A stretch of 50,609 nt of DNA from Anaerobacterium chartisolvens (GCF_003337415.1 NZ_QPJT01000022.1:1-50609); one strand, 5' to 3'. Shown: positions 1-8,900, numbered from the stretch's first letter. Made by a program: numbers and translations. The notes: a model not told the origin generated them from the sequence alone.

Positions 1-415
1 TTATACACTAAAAATATTATTTTTTCAAGTGTTTTTGGAATAAAAAAAGCGCGTATTTGCGCCGATTTCCTGAGTTTTGTATGCTGGTTTCTCCTAAAAA
101 ATTATGGTGTTAAAGTCTAAAGACGGGAATAGACCTTGGTATAAGTTTATAGCAATAAACCTGTTTTGTCAATATGCAAAATAAAAGCGGTTTCGGCCTA
201 ATTTGAAAAAAAATACATTTACTTTATTTCAATAATATGTTATAGTATTAGCGAAATAAATATTGTCTAATTAAACCGTTGACGTGGAGATAAAAATGCG
301 CTATGCGCTCACAGGTGGTATAACGGGTCTATTACACTCGTCCTTGGCATTAGTGTCTATTGGGCGGGTGTTTTTATTTGTAAAAATTATTATTTGTAAA
401 GAGGAGGAGTTTTTG
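1..415. other. Upstream region of the aryl-acid operon
   Basis: No convincing gene is seen in this stretch. It is very AT-rich. A plausible sigma-A promoter at 218-246 has TTTACT, 17 bases, then TATAGT. The transporter frame stays open upstream to 284, but the residues encoded by 284-415 do not look like an MFS N-terminus, and a strong ribosome binding site (GAGGAGG) sits just before the ATG at 416. I therefore treat 284-415 as untranslated leader. Confidence 0.5.
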
Positions 416-1606
416 ATGCCCGGAATTGCGCAAAATAAACAGGGGCTAAAGGTGTTAATTGCCGGATCGGTGCTGCAGTTGTTTTTAGGTATTGTATATG
501 TATGGAGCGTTTTTGTAATGCCGGTAAGCCAGTTTTATGGATGGGATGTCTCCAGTGTTAAGCTGACGACTTCCTACATGCTGAGCTTTTTTGTGGTGGG
601 AATATTGATTGGAGGGAATCTGCAAGTAAAAATAGGCTCTACAAGGTCTGTTCTTTTAGGCGGGCTGCTGCTTTCGGCGGGCATGTTTGCCACAGCATTC
701 ATACCTCAGGCTTACGCATGGTTGGTTTACGTTACGTATGGCATTATCGGGGGCTTTGGGGTAGGTGTTGGGTATATCACCGTCATATCGGCAGCTCAAA
801 AATGGTTTCCGAAAAACCGGGGCTTTGCAACAGGTATCAGCGTATGCGCATTTGGGTTTTCAACGGTAGTATTTGCTCCTCTGATTGAAACGCTTATTAA
901 GCAATACGGTCTGCAAAATACGTTTTTAATACTTTCTGTCGGATTCTTTATCGTCGTATTAGCACTGTTTAGCTTTATTAAAATGCCCGATGAGAGCGTA
1001 ACCGGCAATGCGGCTTCCACGGCGCTGCTTTCAAAAAGGCAATATACGGTGACAGAAATATTAAAAACAAAGGAGTTTTACTTTATAACCCTTTCGCTTA
1101 TGCTGGCAACTGCCGCATTTTTTATTCTTAACCCATCATTTAAGACGTTTGCCATTGAAAGGGGACTTGACCCGGCAATGGGGACGGTGGTTGTTATGCT
1201 GACAGGTGTCGCAAATGCTCTGGGGCGTTTGGGAGTGCCATTTTTATCGGATAAAATAGGACGTGAAAAGGCCGCTCTTTCCATTATTGTTGCCACCGGG
1301 CTTTGCGCTCTGCTTTTGTGCTTTGTACAAGGGTTTATATTTATTGCGACAATTGTAGTTATTGCATTTTGTTACGGAGGATATTCCGGCATTTATCCCG
1401 TTATCACAGCGGACTATTTCGGTATTAAAAACGTCGGTTCAAATTATGGGGCGGTAATGGTGGGCTTTGCAATATCTGCGCTTGTATTCCCTATGATTTT
1501 AAATCATGTAGGGGACGTTACGGCAAAATTTATCATCTTAGCTTCTTTCGCTGTGGTTGGAGCGATATTGGTTATCCTGCTTATGCGGTCAAATAAAAAA
1601 CAATAG
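416..1606 (+). CDS. MFS transporter, OFA (oxalate/formate antiporter-like) family
   Basis: This is a polytopic inner-membrane carrier of 396 residues, the usual MFS size. It has repeated hydrophobic segments and an early segment ending in YVWSVFVMP, typical of the OFA branch. The loop between transmembrane helices 2 and 3 is GNLQVKIGSTRSVLLGG, a variant of the MFS loop, and the second half repeats it as GRLGVPFLSDKIGREKAA. The ATG at 416 follows GAGGAGG at good spacing, so the longer open frame is not used. The iorA gene begins 11 bases downstream, which suggests co-transcription with iorAB and paaK. From context the cargo is probably an organic acid such as an arylacetate or aryl pyruvate; this is inference, because OFA members carry diverse monocarboxylates. 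Confidence 0.8.
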   Translation: MPGIAQNKQGLKVLIAGSVLQLFLGIVYVWSVFVMPVSQFYGWDVSSVKLTTSYMLSFFVVGILIGGNLQVKIGSTRSVLLGGLLLSAGMFATAFIPQAYAWLVYVTYGIIGGFGVGVGYITVISAAQKWFPKNRGFATGISVCAFGFSTVVFAPLIETLIKQYGLQNTFLILSVGFFIVVLALFSFIKMPDESVTGNAASTALLSKRQYTVTEILKTKEFYFITLSLMLATAAFFILNPSFKTFAIERGLDPAMGTVVVMLTGVANALGRLGVPFLSDKIGREKAALSIIVATGLCALLLCFVQGFIFIATIVVIAFCYGGYSGIYPVITADYFGIKNVGSNYGAVMVGFAISALVFPMILNHVGDVTAKFIILASFAVVGAILVILLMRSNKKQ

Positions 1607-1617
1607 GAGATGCTGGC

Positions 1618-3405
1618 ATGTCTAAAAAACTACTAATGGGGAATGAAGCCATTGCTTTAGGTGCAATGCGGGCGGGCGTAAGTATTGTAACAGGCTACCC
1701 CGGGACGCCGTCTACAGAAGTGCTGGAAACTGTGGCGAAGCATAATGACGGCAGTATTTATGTGGAGTGGTCGGTCAATGAGAAGGTTGCTCTTGAAGTG
1801 GCGGCGGGAGGTGCATACGCCGGTGCTCGAGTCATGGTTACTATGAAGCAGGTGGGCCTTAATGTAGCGTCTGATCCTCTTATGAGCCTTAATTATGTGG
1901 GGGTAAAGGGAGGCATGGTTATTGTTGTAGCCGATGATCCCGGGCCGATTTCATCTCAAACAGAGCAGGACACACGTCACTTTGGCAAGTTTGCAAAGCT
2001 CGCGGTGTTTGACCCGTCTACCCCCGAAGAGGCATATACAATGATTGCCGACGCGTTTGACTATTCGGAGAAGTATGGCGCACCTGTGTTGTTCCGCCCT
2101 ACTACGCGTGTCTGTCATAGCTGTGCCGATGTTGAGATGCTTGAAGGCATCCCCAGAAAAACACCTGAAGGGTTTGTCAAGGACAGCAGGTGGGTGATTT
2201 TCCCAAGGCTTGCCTATGCCAACCATATTAAAATTGAGGATAATCTCAAGGCCATGAGTGATGATTTTTCGCAGTACCAAAACAACATCCTCATCGGCAG
2301 CGGCAGCAGAGGCATAGCAACAGGAGGCGTCAGCTATGCATACACCTGCGAGGCGATTGGGGATTCTCCCGCCGGCTGCAAGCTTTTAAAGGTTTCCGCA
2401 ATGCCTTTTCCGCAAAAGCTGGCGTTGGAATTTCTCCACGGGCTTGACGAGGTGCTTGTTGTCGAGGAGCTGGACCCTGTAATTGAGGATGAGCTGATAG
2501 CTCTTTGCGGGCTAAACAACATAAAAGTTGAGATAAAGGGTAAGCGTACAGGACATATTAAAAATGCCGGGGAGAATACCGTTGACAGCGTATCTTCGGC
2601 AATCAGGGCCTTCCTCGGCGAGGATGTTCAGGACATGCCTGCCCCGGAGCTGCCCCCGCTTCCCGTACGCCCGCCGGTGCTTTGCGCCGGCTGTCCGCAC
2701 AGAGCCTCCTTCTTTGCGGTAAAGGAGGCGACAAAGGGCTTAAACGCTGTTTTTTCCGGCGATATCGGCTGCTATACGCTGGGTAACGCGATGCCGCTTG
2801 ATATGGTCGATACCTGCTTGTGCATGGGCGGAGGTATTACCGTCGCGCAAGGGCTTAACAGGGTGGAGCCGGACAGAATAAATTTTGCCTTTGTGGGAGA
2901 TTCAACGTTTTTTCACACGGGAATACCGGGCATTATAAATGCTGTTTACAATCAATCAGACATAATAGTAGCCGTGCTTGACAACTCTACAACGGCCATG
3001 ACAGGCAACCAGCCGCATCCGGGTTTGGGAAGGACTATGATGGGCAGCATTTCCGATAAAATCAGCATTTATAACGTTGTAGCAGCACTTAACGTTTCAA
3101 AAATTATCCGTGTAAACCCATTTGACTTAAAACAAGCAAAAGAGGCGGTAGCTTCTGTTATAAAAGAAAAGGGCGTGCGCGTTATTATATTTGAAGCACC
3201 CTGCATTGCTGTTTCTAAGGGTAAGGGCAGGTATTCTGTTGACAATTTGAAATGCAGCGGCTGCAAGGTTTGCATCAATAAGCTCGGATGTCCGGCAATA
3301 GAAATTGACATGGGAAAGGCAAAAATCAACCCGATCCTTTGCACCGGCTGCGGTGTATGTGCAAATGTATGTGGGATAGGGGCCATGCGAGGTGAAGGGT
3401 TATGA
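1618..3405 (+). CDS. iorA: Indolepyruvate ferredoxin oxidoreductase, alpha subunit
   Basis: This is the large subunit of the thiamine-diphosphate enzyme that converts aryl pyruvates plus CoA to arylacetyl-CoA, CO2 and reduced ferredoxin. The 595 residues match the family length. The N-terminal half holds the pyrimidine-binding domain (GNEAIALGAMRAGV, GYPGTPSTE). The TPP region starts near residue 381 (GDIGCYTLG) and continues with GDSTFFHTGIPG. The C-terminal 50 residues carry two ferredoxin-type cysteine sets (CSGCKVC...C, then CTGCGVC...C), each able to bind a 4Fe-4S cluster. The ATG has AGGAG upstream. The stop overlaps the iorB start by four bases (ATGA), so translation is likely coupled. 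Identity is secure; whether it runs oxidatively or reductively is not visible. Confidence 0.95.
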   Translation: MSKKLLMGNEAIALGAMRAGVSIVTGYPGTPSTEVLETVAKHNDGSIYVEWSVNEKVALEVAAGGAYAGARVMVTMKQVGLNVASDPLMSLNYVGVKGGMVIVVADDPGPISSQTEQDTRHFGKFAKLAVFDPSTPEEAYTMIADAFDYSEKYGAPVLFRPTTRVCHSCADVEMLEGIPRKTPEGFVKDSRWVIFPRLAYANHIKIEDNLKAMSDDFSQYQNNILIGSGSRGIATGGVSYAYTCEAIGDSPAGCKLLKVSAMPFPQKLALEFLHGLDEVLVVEELDPVIEDELIALCGLNNIKVEIKGKRTGHIKNAGENTVDSVSSAIRAFLGEDVQDMPAPELPPLPVRPPVLCAGCPHRASFFAVKEATKGLNAVFSGDIGCYTLGNAMPLDMVDTCLCMGGGITVAQGLNRVEPDRINFAFVGDSTFFHTGIPGIINAVYNQSDIIVAVLDNSTTAMTGNQPHPGLGRTMMGSISDKISIYNVVAALNVSKIIRVNPFDLKQAKEAVASVIKEKGVRVIIFEAPCIAVSKGKGRYSVDNLKCSGCKVCINKLGCPAIEIDMGKAKINPILCTGCGVCANVCGIGAMRGEGL

Positions 3406-3989
3406 TTAATTGTATGATAGCGGGTGTTGGCGGACAGGGAACGGTACTTGCCTCAAAGCTTATTGCGGCTGCGGCAATGAATAAGGGTCTTAATGTCCGC
3501 ACAACAGAGACAATCGGTATGGCGCAGCGCGGGGGCTGTGTGGTAAGTCATATACGCATCGGCAGAAGCATTTATTCACCATTGATACCGCTTAAAGGAG
3601 TTCACGCGGCAATAGCATTTGAGCCTGCTGAGGCAGTGCGGATATTGCCGTATCTTGCCGACGATGGGGTGCTTATAGTATGTGATACTGCGGTTAAGCC
3701 TGTTACAAGCTCGCTTATCGGTGACACCTATCAGGCGTCTGTTATGTTGGATTACCTTAAGACTTATGCGGCAAGGCTTGTACCTGTAAGCGGGGAGAAG
3801 CTTTTAGCGCAATGCGGTAATGCAAAAGCGTTGAATGTAGCACTTTTGGGGACGGCAGTGCAGAGCGGAATACTGCCGTTTGGCGCGGAGGAGCTGAAAC
3901 GCGCCATAAAGGAAATGCTGCCGCAGCATTTTTGGGAAATGAATATTGCTTCATTTGAAATTGGAAGGAGAATGTATAATGAAGTGTGA
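3402..3989 (+). CDS. iorB: Indolepyruvate ferredoxin oxidoreductase, beta subunit
   Basis: This is the 195-residue gamma-domain partner of IorA, of the usual length. The N-terminus reads GVGGQGTVLASKLIA, a glycine-rich loop diagnostic of this family, followed by TTETIGMAQRGGCVVSHIRIG. The two subunits form the cytoplasmic 2-oxoacid oxidoreductase. The gene overlaps the iorA stop by four bases and overlaps the start of the following ligase gene by 11 bases, so three consecutive genes are packed as one translational unit. The context supports handling of aromatic 2-oxo acids, either in amino-acid fermentation or in reductive assimilation of aryl acids. Confidence 0.93.
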   Translation: MINCMIAGVGGQGTVLASKLIAAAAMNKGLNVRTTETIGMAQRGGCVVSHIRIGRSIYSPLIPLKGVHAAIAFEPAEAVRILPYLADDGVLIVCDTAVKPVTSSLIGDTYQASVMLDYLKTYAARLVPVSGEKLLAQCGNAKALNVALLGTAVQSGILPFGAEELKRAIKEMLPQHFWEMNIASFEIGRRMYNEV

Positions 3990-5208
3990 AATATTGGAAA
4001 AGATTAAGCAGTCTATGAAAAACGCAGTCAAGAGTGAGTTCTACAGAGATCATTTTTCAGGAATAGATATAAACGATATCAATTCTGAGGAGGATTTCAA
4101 AAAGCTTCCATTCACAGACAAGGAGGATTTACGGCGTGCTTACCCTCTTGGGCTTCAGGCTGTTCCCGATGATAAGATTGTCCGTATTCACTCTTCATCA
4201 GGCACTACAGGTACTCCTGTAATCATTCCCTATACAAAAAAGGATGTTGACGACTGGGCGATTATGTTTAAGCGCTGTTATGAAACCGCTCAAATCACAA
4301 ATTTAGATCGCATACACATCACGCCGGGCTATGGATTATGGACGGCAGGAATAGGATTTCAAACAGGTGCGGAGCTGCTGGGGGCAATGTGCATTCCTAT
4401 GGGACCGGGTAATACCGACAAGCAAATTCAGATGATGATGGATATGAAGTCCACCGTGCTTTGCGCAACCTCCTCATATGCACTTCTTCTTGCTGAAGAA
4501 ATTGCAAAGCGCGGAGTTGGCGATAAAATTCATCTGAAAAAGGGTGTGATAGGCTCGGAGCGCTGGGGAGAAAAAATGCGCCGGCGCATTGCAGGGGAGC
4601 TTGGAGTTGAGCTTTATGACATTTACGGACTGACTGAAATCTATGGTCCAGGTATAGGCATGAGCTGTAAATATGAGTGCGGTATGCACATATGGACCGA
4701 CTATCTTTATTTTGAGATTATTAACCCAAAGACAGGTGAGATTTTGCCCGACGGCGAAATTGGTGAGCTTGTAATTACAACACTGTGCAAGGAAGGCGCA
4801 CCGCTTATCCGATACCGTACGCATGACCTGACAAGATTTATTCCCGGCACATGCCAGTGTGGGCTTGACTATCCAAGGATTGATACTCTGATTGGGCGTT
4901 CCGATGATATGGTAAAGGTTAGAGGAGCTATTATTTACCCAAGCAGAGTGGATGAGCTTCTTGCGACAATAGACGGTGTCAGCAGTGAGTATCAAATAAT
5001 GATTGACCACTTAAACGGCAAGGACATTCTGACATTGTTTTTTGAAACGTCTCTTGAAATAGGCGATGCATCCGAAAAGCTTGTAAAGACCGTCGAGCAT
5101 GAGTTTAAGGACAGGATCGGGATTATTCCCAAGGCAAAGGCTGTCGGTATGGGAGAGCTGCCTCGCAGTGAAAAGAAGTCAACGCGCGTGTTTGACAACA
5201 GGTATTAA
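3979..5208 (+). CDS. paaK: Phenylacetate-CoA ligase family enzyme
   Basis: This is an AMP-forming acyl-CoA ligase (ANL superfamily, PaaK branch) of 409 residues. The nucleotide-binding loop SSSGTTGTPVIIPYT lies near residues 72-86, the YDIYGLTEIYGPG motif is at mid-protein, and DMVKVRGAIIYPSRVDE marks the C-terminal hinge. The ATG at 3979 follows GGAAGGAG; the frame is open further upstream but only through the end of iorB. Because IorAB interconverts aryl pyruvates and arylacetyl-CoA, this enzyme probably interconverts arylacetyl-CoA with the free acid. It could supply CoA esters for biosynthesis, or release the acid as a fermentation end product. The exact aryl substrate cannot be read from sequence. 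Confidence 0.9.
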   Translation: MKCEILEKIKQSMKNAVKSEFYRDHFSGIDINDINSEEDFKKLPFTDKEDLRRAYPLGLQAVPDDKIVRIHSSSGTTGTPVIIPYTKKDVDDWAIMFKRCYETAQITNLDRIHITPGYGLWTAGIGFQTGAELLGAMCIPMGPGNTDKQIQMMMDMKSTVLCATSSYALLLAEEIAKRGVGDKIHLKKGVIGSERWGEKMRRRIAGELGVELYDIYGLTEIYGPGIGMSCKYECGMHIWTDYLYFEIINPKTGEILPDGEIGELVITTLCKEGAPLIRYRTHDLTRFIPGTCQCGLDYPRIDTLIGRSDDMVKVRGAIIYPSRVDELLATIDGVSSEYQIMIDHLNGKDILTLFFETSLEIGDASEKLVKTVEHEFKDRIGIIPKAKAVGMGELPRSEKKSTRVFDNRY

Positions 5209-5268
5209 CGGGACCGATGAGCAAAAGATGCTTTACTTAAAATATAATAAAAGAAAGGTCTGCGGCAA

Positions 5269-6069
5269 ATGAAGTACTTGATTATTAATGGCAGTCCTCG
5301 TAAGGGGAATACCTGGAAGCTGGTTGTGGCTGCCAAGGACAATATACGGAGAGTGGATAGCTCGGCAACATTCGATGAAATTCATTTAATCAAAGAAGGC
5401 CTGCCGTTTTGCTGTGGGTGCAGCGCCTGTTTTCGCCTGGGGCATGAAAAATGTCCGCACAGCGTAAAAATAATAGAAATAATAACGTCCATGGAGCGTG
5501 CGGATGGAATAATTATTGCTTCCACTACTTATTTCATGCGGGAGACGTCAGTATTGAAAAATTTATTTGATCATCTATGCTTTATGACGCACCGTCCCCA
5601 TTTTTTTAAGAGCAAGGCGCTTATTATTACCACTACAGGGGGTGTGGGGGGAGGACAGGCTGCTAAAGGGATTTCGTCATTTTTGAAATCAATAGGCTTT
5701 AATCGGTGTTATTTGTTCAGTACCGCCTCTTATAGCTGGAATGATTATAAAATAAACGAAAAAACCGGATTAAGGCTGAGCAATGTTACCGGCAGGTTTT
5801 GCAAGGATGTTTTGTCAGGGAAGCTGCACAGCCCTTCCTGCTTGCTTCTTATCCCTTATAATCTTTTCAGGGGCATGTCCATTTCATATGCAAAAGGGTC
5901 GGAATTTGAAACTCAGGATGGCGTTCATTGGGCGGAGGACCACAGAAAAAACAGTGTATATGACAGCTCTGTCCATGTTCCCCTATACAAAAAGCTTTTT
6001 GGGCAGCTTTTCTATATAATCGGTAAATTTGCCGGAAGAAAGATGACGGTTACGTATAAAAAGGACTAA
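5269..6069 (+). CDS. Iron-sulfur flavoprotein / NADPH-dependent FMN reductase-like protein
   Basis: This is a 266-residue cytoplasmic protein with a flavodoxin-like N-terminal domain. GSPRKGNTW at residues 8-16 is the FMN phosphate loop. A compact cysteine set follows at C48, C51, C54 and C62 (CX2CX2CX7C), the spacing seen in iron-sulfur flavoproteins that bind a 4Fe-4S cluster next to FMN. TTGGVGGGQAAKG is a second nucleotide-side loop. The C-terminal 80 residues are hydrophobic to basic and less typical. It lies 60 bases after the ligase gene on the same strand and may be the last gene of that operon, as the first strong terminator follows it. Its electron partner, perhaps ferredoxin from IorAB, is inferred. 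Confidence 0.75.
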   Translation: MKYLIINGSPRKGNTWKLVVAAKDNIRRVDSSATFDEIHLIKEGLPFCCGCSACFRLGHEKCPHSVKIIEIITSMERADGIIIASTTYFMRETSVLKNLFDHLCFMTHRPHFFKSKALIITTTGGVGGGQAAKGISSFLKSIGFNRCYLFSTASYSWNDYKINEKTGLRLSNVTGRFCKDVLSGKLHSPSCLLLIPYNLFRGMSISYAKGSEFETQDGVHWAEDHRKNSVYDSSVHVPLYKKLFGQLFYIIGKFAGRKMTVTYKKD

Positions 6070-6092
6070 CCATAACAGATTAAGTCCTTTTT
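6058..6092 (+). terminator. Rho-independent terminator after the flavoprotein gene
   Basis: An inverted repeat (AAAAAGGACT / AAGTCCTTTTT) is followed by T-rich sequence. The left arm includes the stop codon of the flavoprotein gene, so the hairpin overlaps the coding end. It separates this operon from the convergent anti-sigma gene. Confidence 0.75.
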
Positions 6093-6105
6093 ATACTATT
6101 ATTTA

Positions 6106-6220
6106 TATATGTAGCGATAAAGATTTTACATGGAGGATATAACTTGATGGAAGAAATTTTTTTGGCCTGTAAGCAATTATATCCTCTATGTTTGTAAAAT
6201 CTTTATCGCGTCCTATATAG
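6106..6220 (+). repeat. MITE-like inverted-repeat element, copy 1 (internally deleted)
   Basis: The ends are imperfect inverted repeats of about 30 bases. The left end reads GCGATAAAGATTTTACATGG and the right end, read backwards, GCGATAAAGATTTTACAAAC, followed on both sides by GAGGATATAA. The same ends bound longer copies at 12009-12230 and 42405-42607. This copy lacks about 90 internal bases. It encodes no transposase, so it could only move using an enzyme supplied elsewhere. It lies between two convergent genes. Confidence 0.75.
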
Positions 6221-6252
6221 CTTTAAGTCAGGGCATTTTTCCCAGGTGCTGT

Positions 6253-7053
6253 TTAGTCTGTTATAATGCCGGTGGACTCAAGCAGCTTGCTTGCCGCACC
6301 GGGATCTGCCTTTTGGGGGTCGAGCGGAAGAGTGAACATTGCGTGTGGCTTGGTGAAGCCCTCTGCAAAAGAGATATCGCCGTTTTGGCTTATAGTGAAA
6401 ATATCTGCGCTGGGAGCCGTGCCCTCGTAGGCTGCAAGGTAAACTGTACGGTCAGCGAATATTTCAAGATTCTTGCATTCAAAAATGTAATAGTTTACGC
6501 CGTCATGTATAAATGACGAATAACCTCCGCCTAGAGTCCATGCATTCACCTGCCACGGCTTGTAGCCTGATATCAGAGGAGAGAACGAAATGCCTGTTTC
6601 TCCTGCCTCGTTTATTTTACTCTCGTCAGTATGGGCAATTGATGCAACAATATAGCTTTTGTCTGCTTCCGCCTCTTTGTCATATTCTGTGAGTCCCTTG
6701 CCGCTGACTATGCCATTCAGCGTAATAGTATAGTCCCCGGCCTTTCTGGACTGGTTAATTGTTATTGAATCTTTAGATTCGAAGGCACTTGCCAGTGCAT
6801 TGTTTCCAGCTTTCAAAGCCACCTCCGGGGGCGATAATAATGCCGACAGCGCAAATGCTGTCCCTGTAAGCGCTGCAATAAGCGCAGCGGTAATAACAGA
6901 TACTTTTATTATTTTACGAGTTTTCATTTTATCATTCTCCTTTTTTTGTGTTTTGTATTCTGCGGCACGACGCATAAGCTCAATAGTATCCTGTTCGAAG
7001 CTTTCCCTGAATTTTACCGAATCGACAGCGGCTTTGTATTTGTCTTTATTCAT
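6253..7053 (-). CDS. Putative membrane-anchored anti-sigma factor (DUF4179-like)
   Basis: This 266-residue protein has a charged cytoplasmic N-terminus of about 45 residues (FRESFEQDTIELMRRAAEY), one transmembrane segment near residues 48-73 (VSVITAALIAALTGTAFALS) and a long extracytoplasmic domain. That layout, and its position directly after an ECF sigma gene with an eight-base overlap, fits an anti-sigma factor that holds the sigma at the membrane and senses an outside signal. GAGAGGAG precedes the ATG. The outer domain resembles DUF4179-type proteins found with such sigma factors; I see no classical zinc-binding anti-sigma motif. The role is inferred mainly from topology and neighbours. 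Confidence 0.7.
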   Translation of the reverse strand: MNKDKYKAAVDSVKFRESFEQDTIELMRRAAEYKTQKKENDKMKTRKIIKVSVITAALIAALTGTAFALSALLSPPEVALKAGNNALASAFESKDSITINQSRKAGDYTITLNGIVSGKGLTEYDKEAEADKSYIVASIAHTDESKINEAGETGISFSPLISGYKPWQVNAWTLGGGYSSFIHDGVNYYIFECKNLEIFADRTVYLAAYEGTAPSADIFTISQNGDISFAEGFTKPHAMFTLPLDPQKADPGAASKLLESTGIITD

Positions 7054-7531
7054 ATAGTAACTCCTCTCTCTCCAGAATTGGCTTTAACAGCACTCTGGCA
7101 CGTGACAGGCGGGTGCCGACCGTTGCCGCAGGCAGTTCAAGAATTTTTGCAATTTCCTTTATGGAATAATCCTCATAATAGTATAAATGGACCACGGTAA
7201 CATACTTTTCCGGTAATGACTGCACAGCTGAAAGAAGCTGACAGTATTCATCCTGAGGCAATGTAAGACCTTCGTCCAGAGGGACATTTTTTCTGGCTGA
7301 CGACTTTAGCATATCACAAGATAAATTGATAACTGTGCGAATCAGCCATGCTTTTTCATGATCATCATTGCGAAACCGAGGGCGTTTGGTCATTAGCCGC
7401 AGAAATACTTCCTGAACCGCGTCTTCGGCATCAGCGGTGGATCTTAGTCTTAAAAACGCAATACGCAGCAAAAGCTGGCTGTATTGCTTTACAACACGCT
7501 TTATGTATTCATCGGTACCTAATAAATACAT
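7046..7531 (-). CDS. ECF-type RNA polymerase sigma factor
   Basis: This is a sigma-70 family group IV factor of 161 residues. Region 2 includes LRSTADAEDAVQEVFLRL and region 4 includes LPEKYVTVVHLYYYEDYSIKEIAKIL followed by a helix-turn-helix (ATVGTRLSRARVLL). The open frame begins at 7549, but the first codons spell AAAGGAG, which is a Shine-Dalgarno eight bases before the ATG at 7531, so the shorter start is preferred. The 3' end overlaps the anti-sigma gene, so the two are co-translated. Such pairs usually autoregulate and control envelope-stress or export genes; the target genes are not evident here. Confidence 0.9.
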   Translation of the reverse strand: MYLLGTDEYIKRVVKQYSQLLLRIAFLRLRSTADAEDAVQEVFLRLMTKRPRFRNDDHEKAWLIRTVINLSCDMLKSSARKNVPLDEGLTLPQDEYCQLLSAVQSLPEKYVTVVHLYYYEDYSIKEIAKILELPAATVGTRLSRARVLLKPILEREELLYE

Positions 7532-7808
7532 CAATTCAACTCCTTTCATATATAATACGATTGTAATGGTTAAAATTTTTCACAGCTTGTAAAAATATAT
7601 CGAGAGCCGCTATTTCTATTTTATCAAATGTGCATTTCTTATTCACATATATAATGCCATTTGGTATACTTGGCCTATGTTGTGCATTACAGTCTGTACT
7701 TCTGTGCCGCTGCAAAAAGCTGTAACTTAATTATTGATATTTGTGATATAATCAAAAAAAAATAGTTTTGCAATATTGTTAAGCTATATTTTGAAAGGAT
7801 ATAAAGCT

Positions 7809-8624
7809 ATGAAACTTTTAGACAAAATGGAAAGAAAGTTCGGTAAATTTGCAATCAAGGGCTTGATGCTGTATATCGTATCACTGAATCTTGCTGTATA
7901 CCTGCTAATGTATGTCGACCCAACGGGAACTCTTACGGGTAAGCTGATGCTTTATCCCGGGATGGTTTTGAGGGGGGAGGTGTGGAGGCTTTTAACGTTT
8001 ATTTTTGTGCCTCCACAGACGTCTGTTTTATGGATACTGTTTACGTTGTACTTTTACTACCTTGTGGGTACGGGTCTGGAGCAGGCATGGGGAAGCTTCA
8101 AATTCAACATATATTATCTCATAGGAGTATTGGGGACTATATTGTCTGCGTTTATATCAGGGGGAGGGACTTCTGCATTTTATCTGAATTTGTCATTATT
8201 CCTTGCCTTTGCGTATATATACCCCAATTATCAGATCCTTCTGTTTTTTATACTTCCTATAAAAGTAAAGTATCTTGCCTGGTTTAACGCCCTGTTTTTG
8301 GGGCTGTCCTTTGTAGCGGGAGGTCTTGGCACAAAGCTGGCGATAGCTGCGGCAGTGCTTAATTTTATACTGTTTTTTGGAAAGGATATAGTTTTGGGTC
8401 TTAAAAATAACGGAAGGGCGTATTTGCACAGGAGCTCCTTTTCTGCAAAGGTTGCAAGTGCTGAAAAGAAATATTTTCATAAATGCGTGATATGCGGGAT
8501 AACCGAAAAGGATGACAAGGATATGGAATTCAGGTATTGCATGGATTGCGAGGGAGATTATGAATACTGCATGGTTCATTTAAGGGATCATGAGCATATT
8601 AAAAAAGGCTCTGACAATAAATAA
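7809..8624 (+). CDS. Rhomboid-like membrane protein, probably not proteolytic
   Basis: This 271-residue protein has about six hydrophobic segments and the rhomboid signature around GEVWRLLTFIF after the first membrane segment, plus FKFNIYYLIGVLGT. Active rhomboid proteases need GxSG in one helix and a His in a later helix. The corresponding stretch here reads GTSAFYLNLSLFLAFA, with no GxSG, and the next helices contain no His. The C-terminal 50 residues are soluble and carry CVICG...YCMDCEGDYEYCMVHLRDH, which looks like a zinc-binding knuckle. The ATG at 7809 follows GAAAGGAT. It is most likely a rhomboid-fold pseudoprotease or membrane chaperone; its function is unknown. Confidence 0.65.
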   Translation: MKLLDKMERKFGKFAIKGLMLYIVSLNLAVYLLMYVDPTGTLTGKLMLYPGMVLRGEVWRLLTFIFVPPQTSVLWILFTLYFYYLVGTGLEQAWGSFKFNIYYLIGVLGTILSAFISGGGTSAFYLNLSLFLAFAYIYPNYQILLFFILPIKVKYLAWFNALFLGLSFVAGGLGTKLAIAAAVLNFILFFGKDIVLGLKNNGRAYLHRSSFSAKVASAEKKYFHKCVICGITEKDDKDMEFRYCMDCEGDYEYCMVHLRDHEHIKKGSDNK

Positions 8625-8900
8625 TAAAAATGCCTTCAAAAATAAAAGCTAAGGACTTATGCTGTTTACCGCAAGAAAGTGACCCGATCGCCAGATATGA
8701 ATTCTGTTACAGGGTACTAGTTTATAACACATTATGTATAAAACTCAGGCAAAAAATTAATACTAAGGTTAAAGAACTTAAAGCCAATAAATAAAGATTT
8801 AGGAAACATTCTATTTAGGGGACAGACGGGTTCTTAAATCACTGGCTTGGGACTGTACAGTTCACAGCATAACAATTTATTATTAAGGAGGTAACAGTAA

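Noticed and set aside
284-415. N-terminal extension of 44 residues on the MFS transporter
   Set aside because: No ribosome binding site before 284, while GAGGAGG precedes the ATG at 416; the extension also lacks the family's N-terminal pattern.
8810-8835. Remnant of a REP-type element (AGGGGACAGACGGG) before spoVT
   Set aside because: Only a fragment of about 20 bases is seen and it does not match the other repeat families here well enough to call.
8625-8900. Sigma-G promoter for spoVT
   Set aside because: TGAATT and TTATAA near 8699-8730 have some resemblance, but the -10 does not fit the expected CATACTA type, so I do not claim it.
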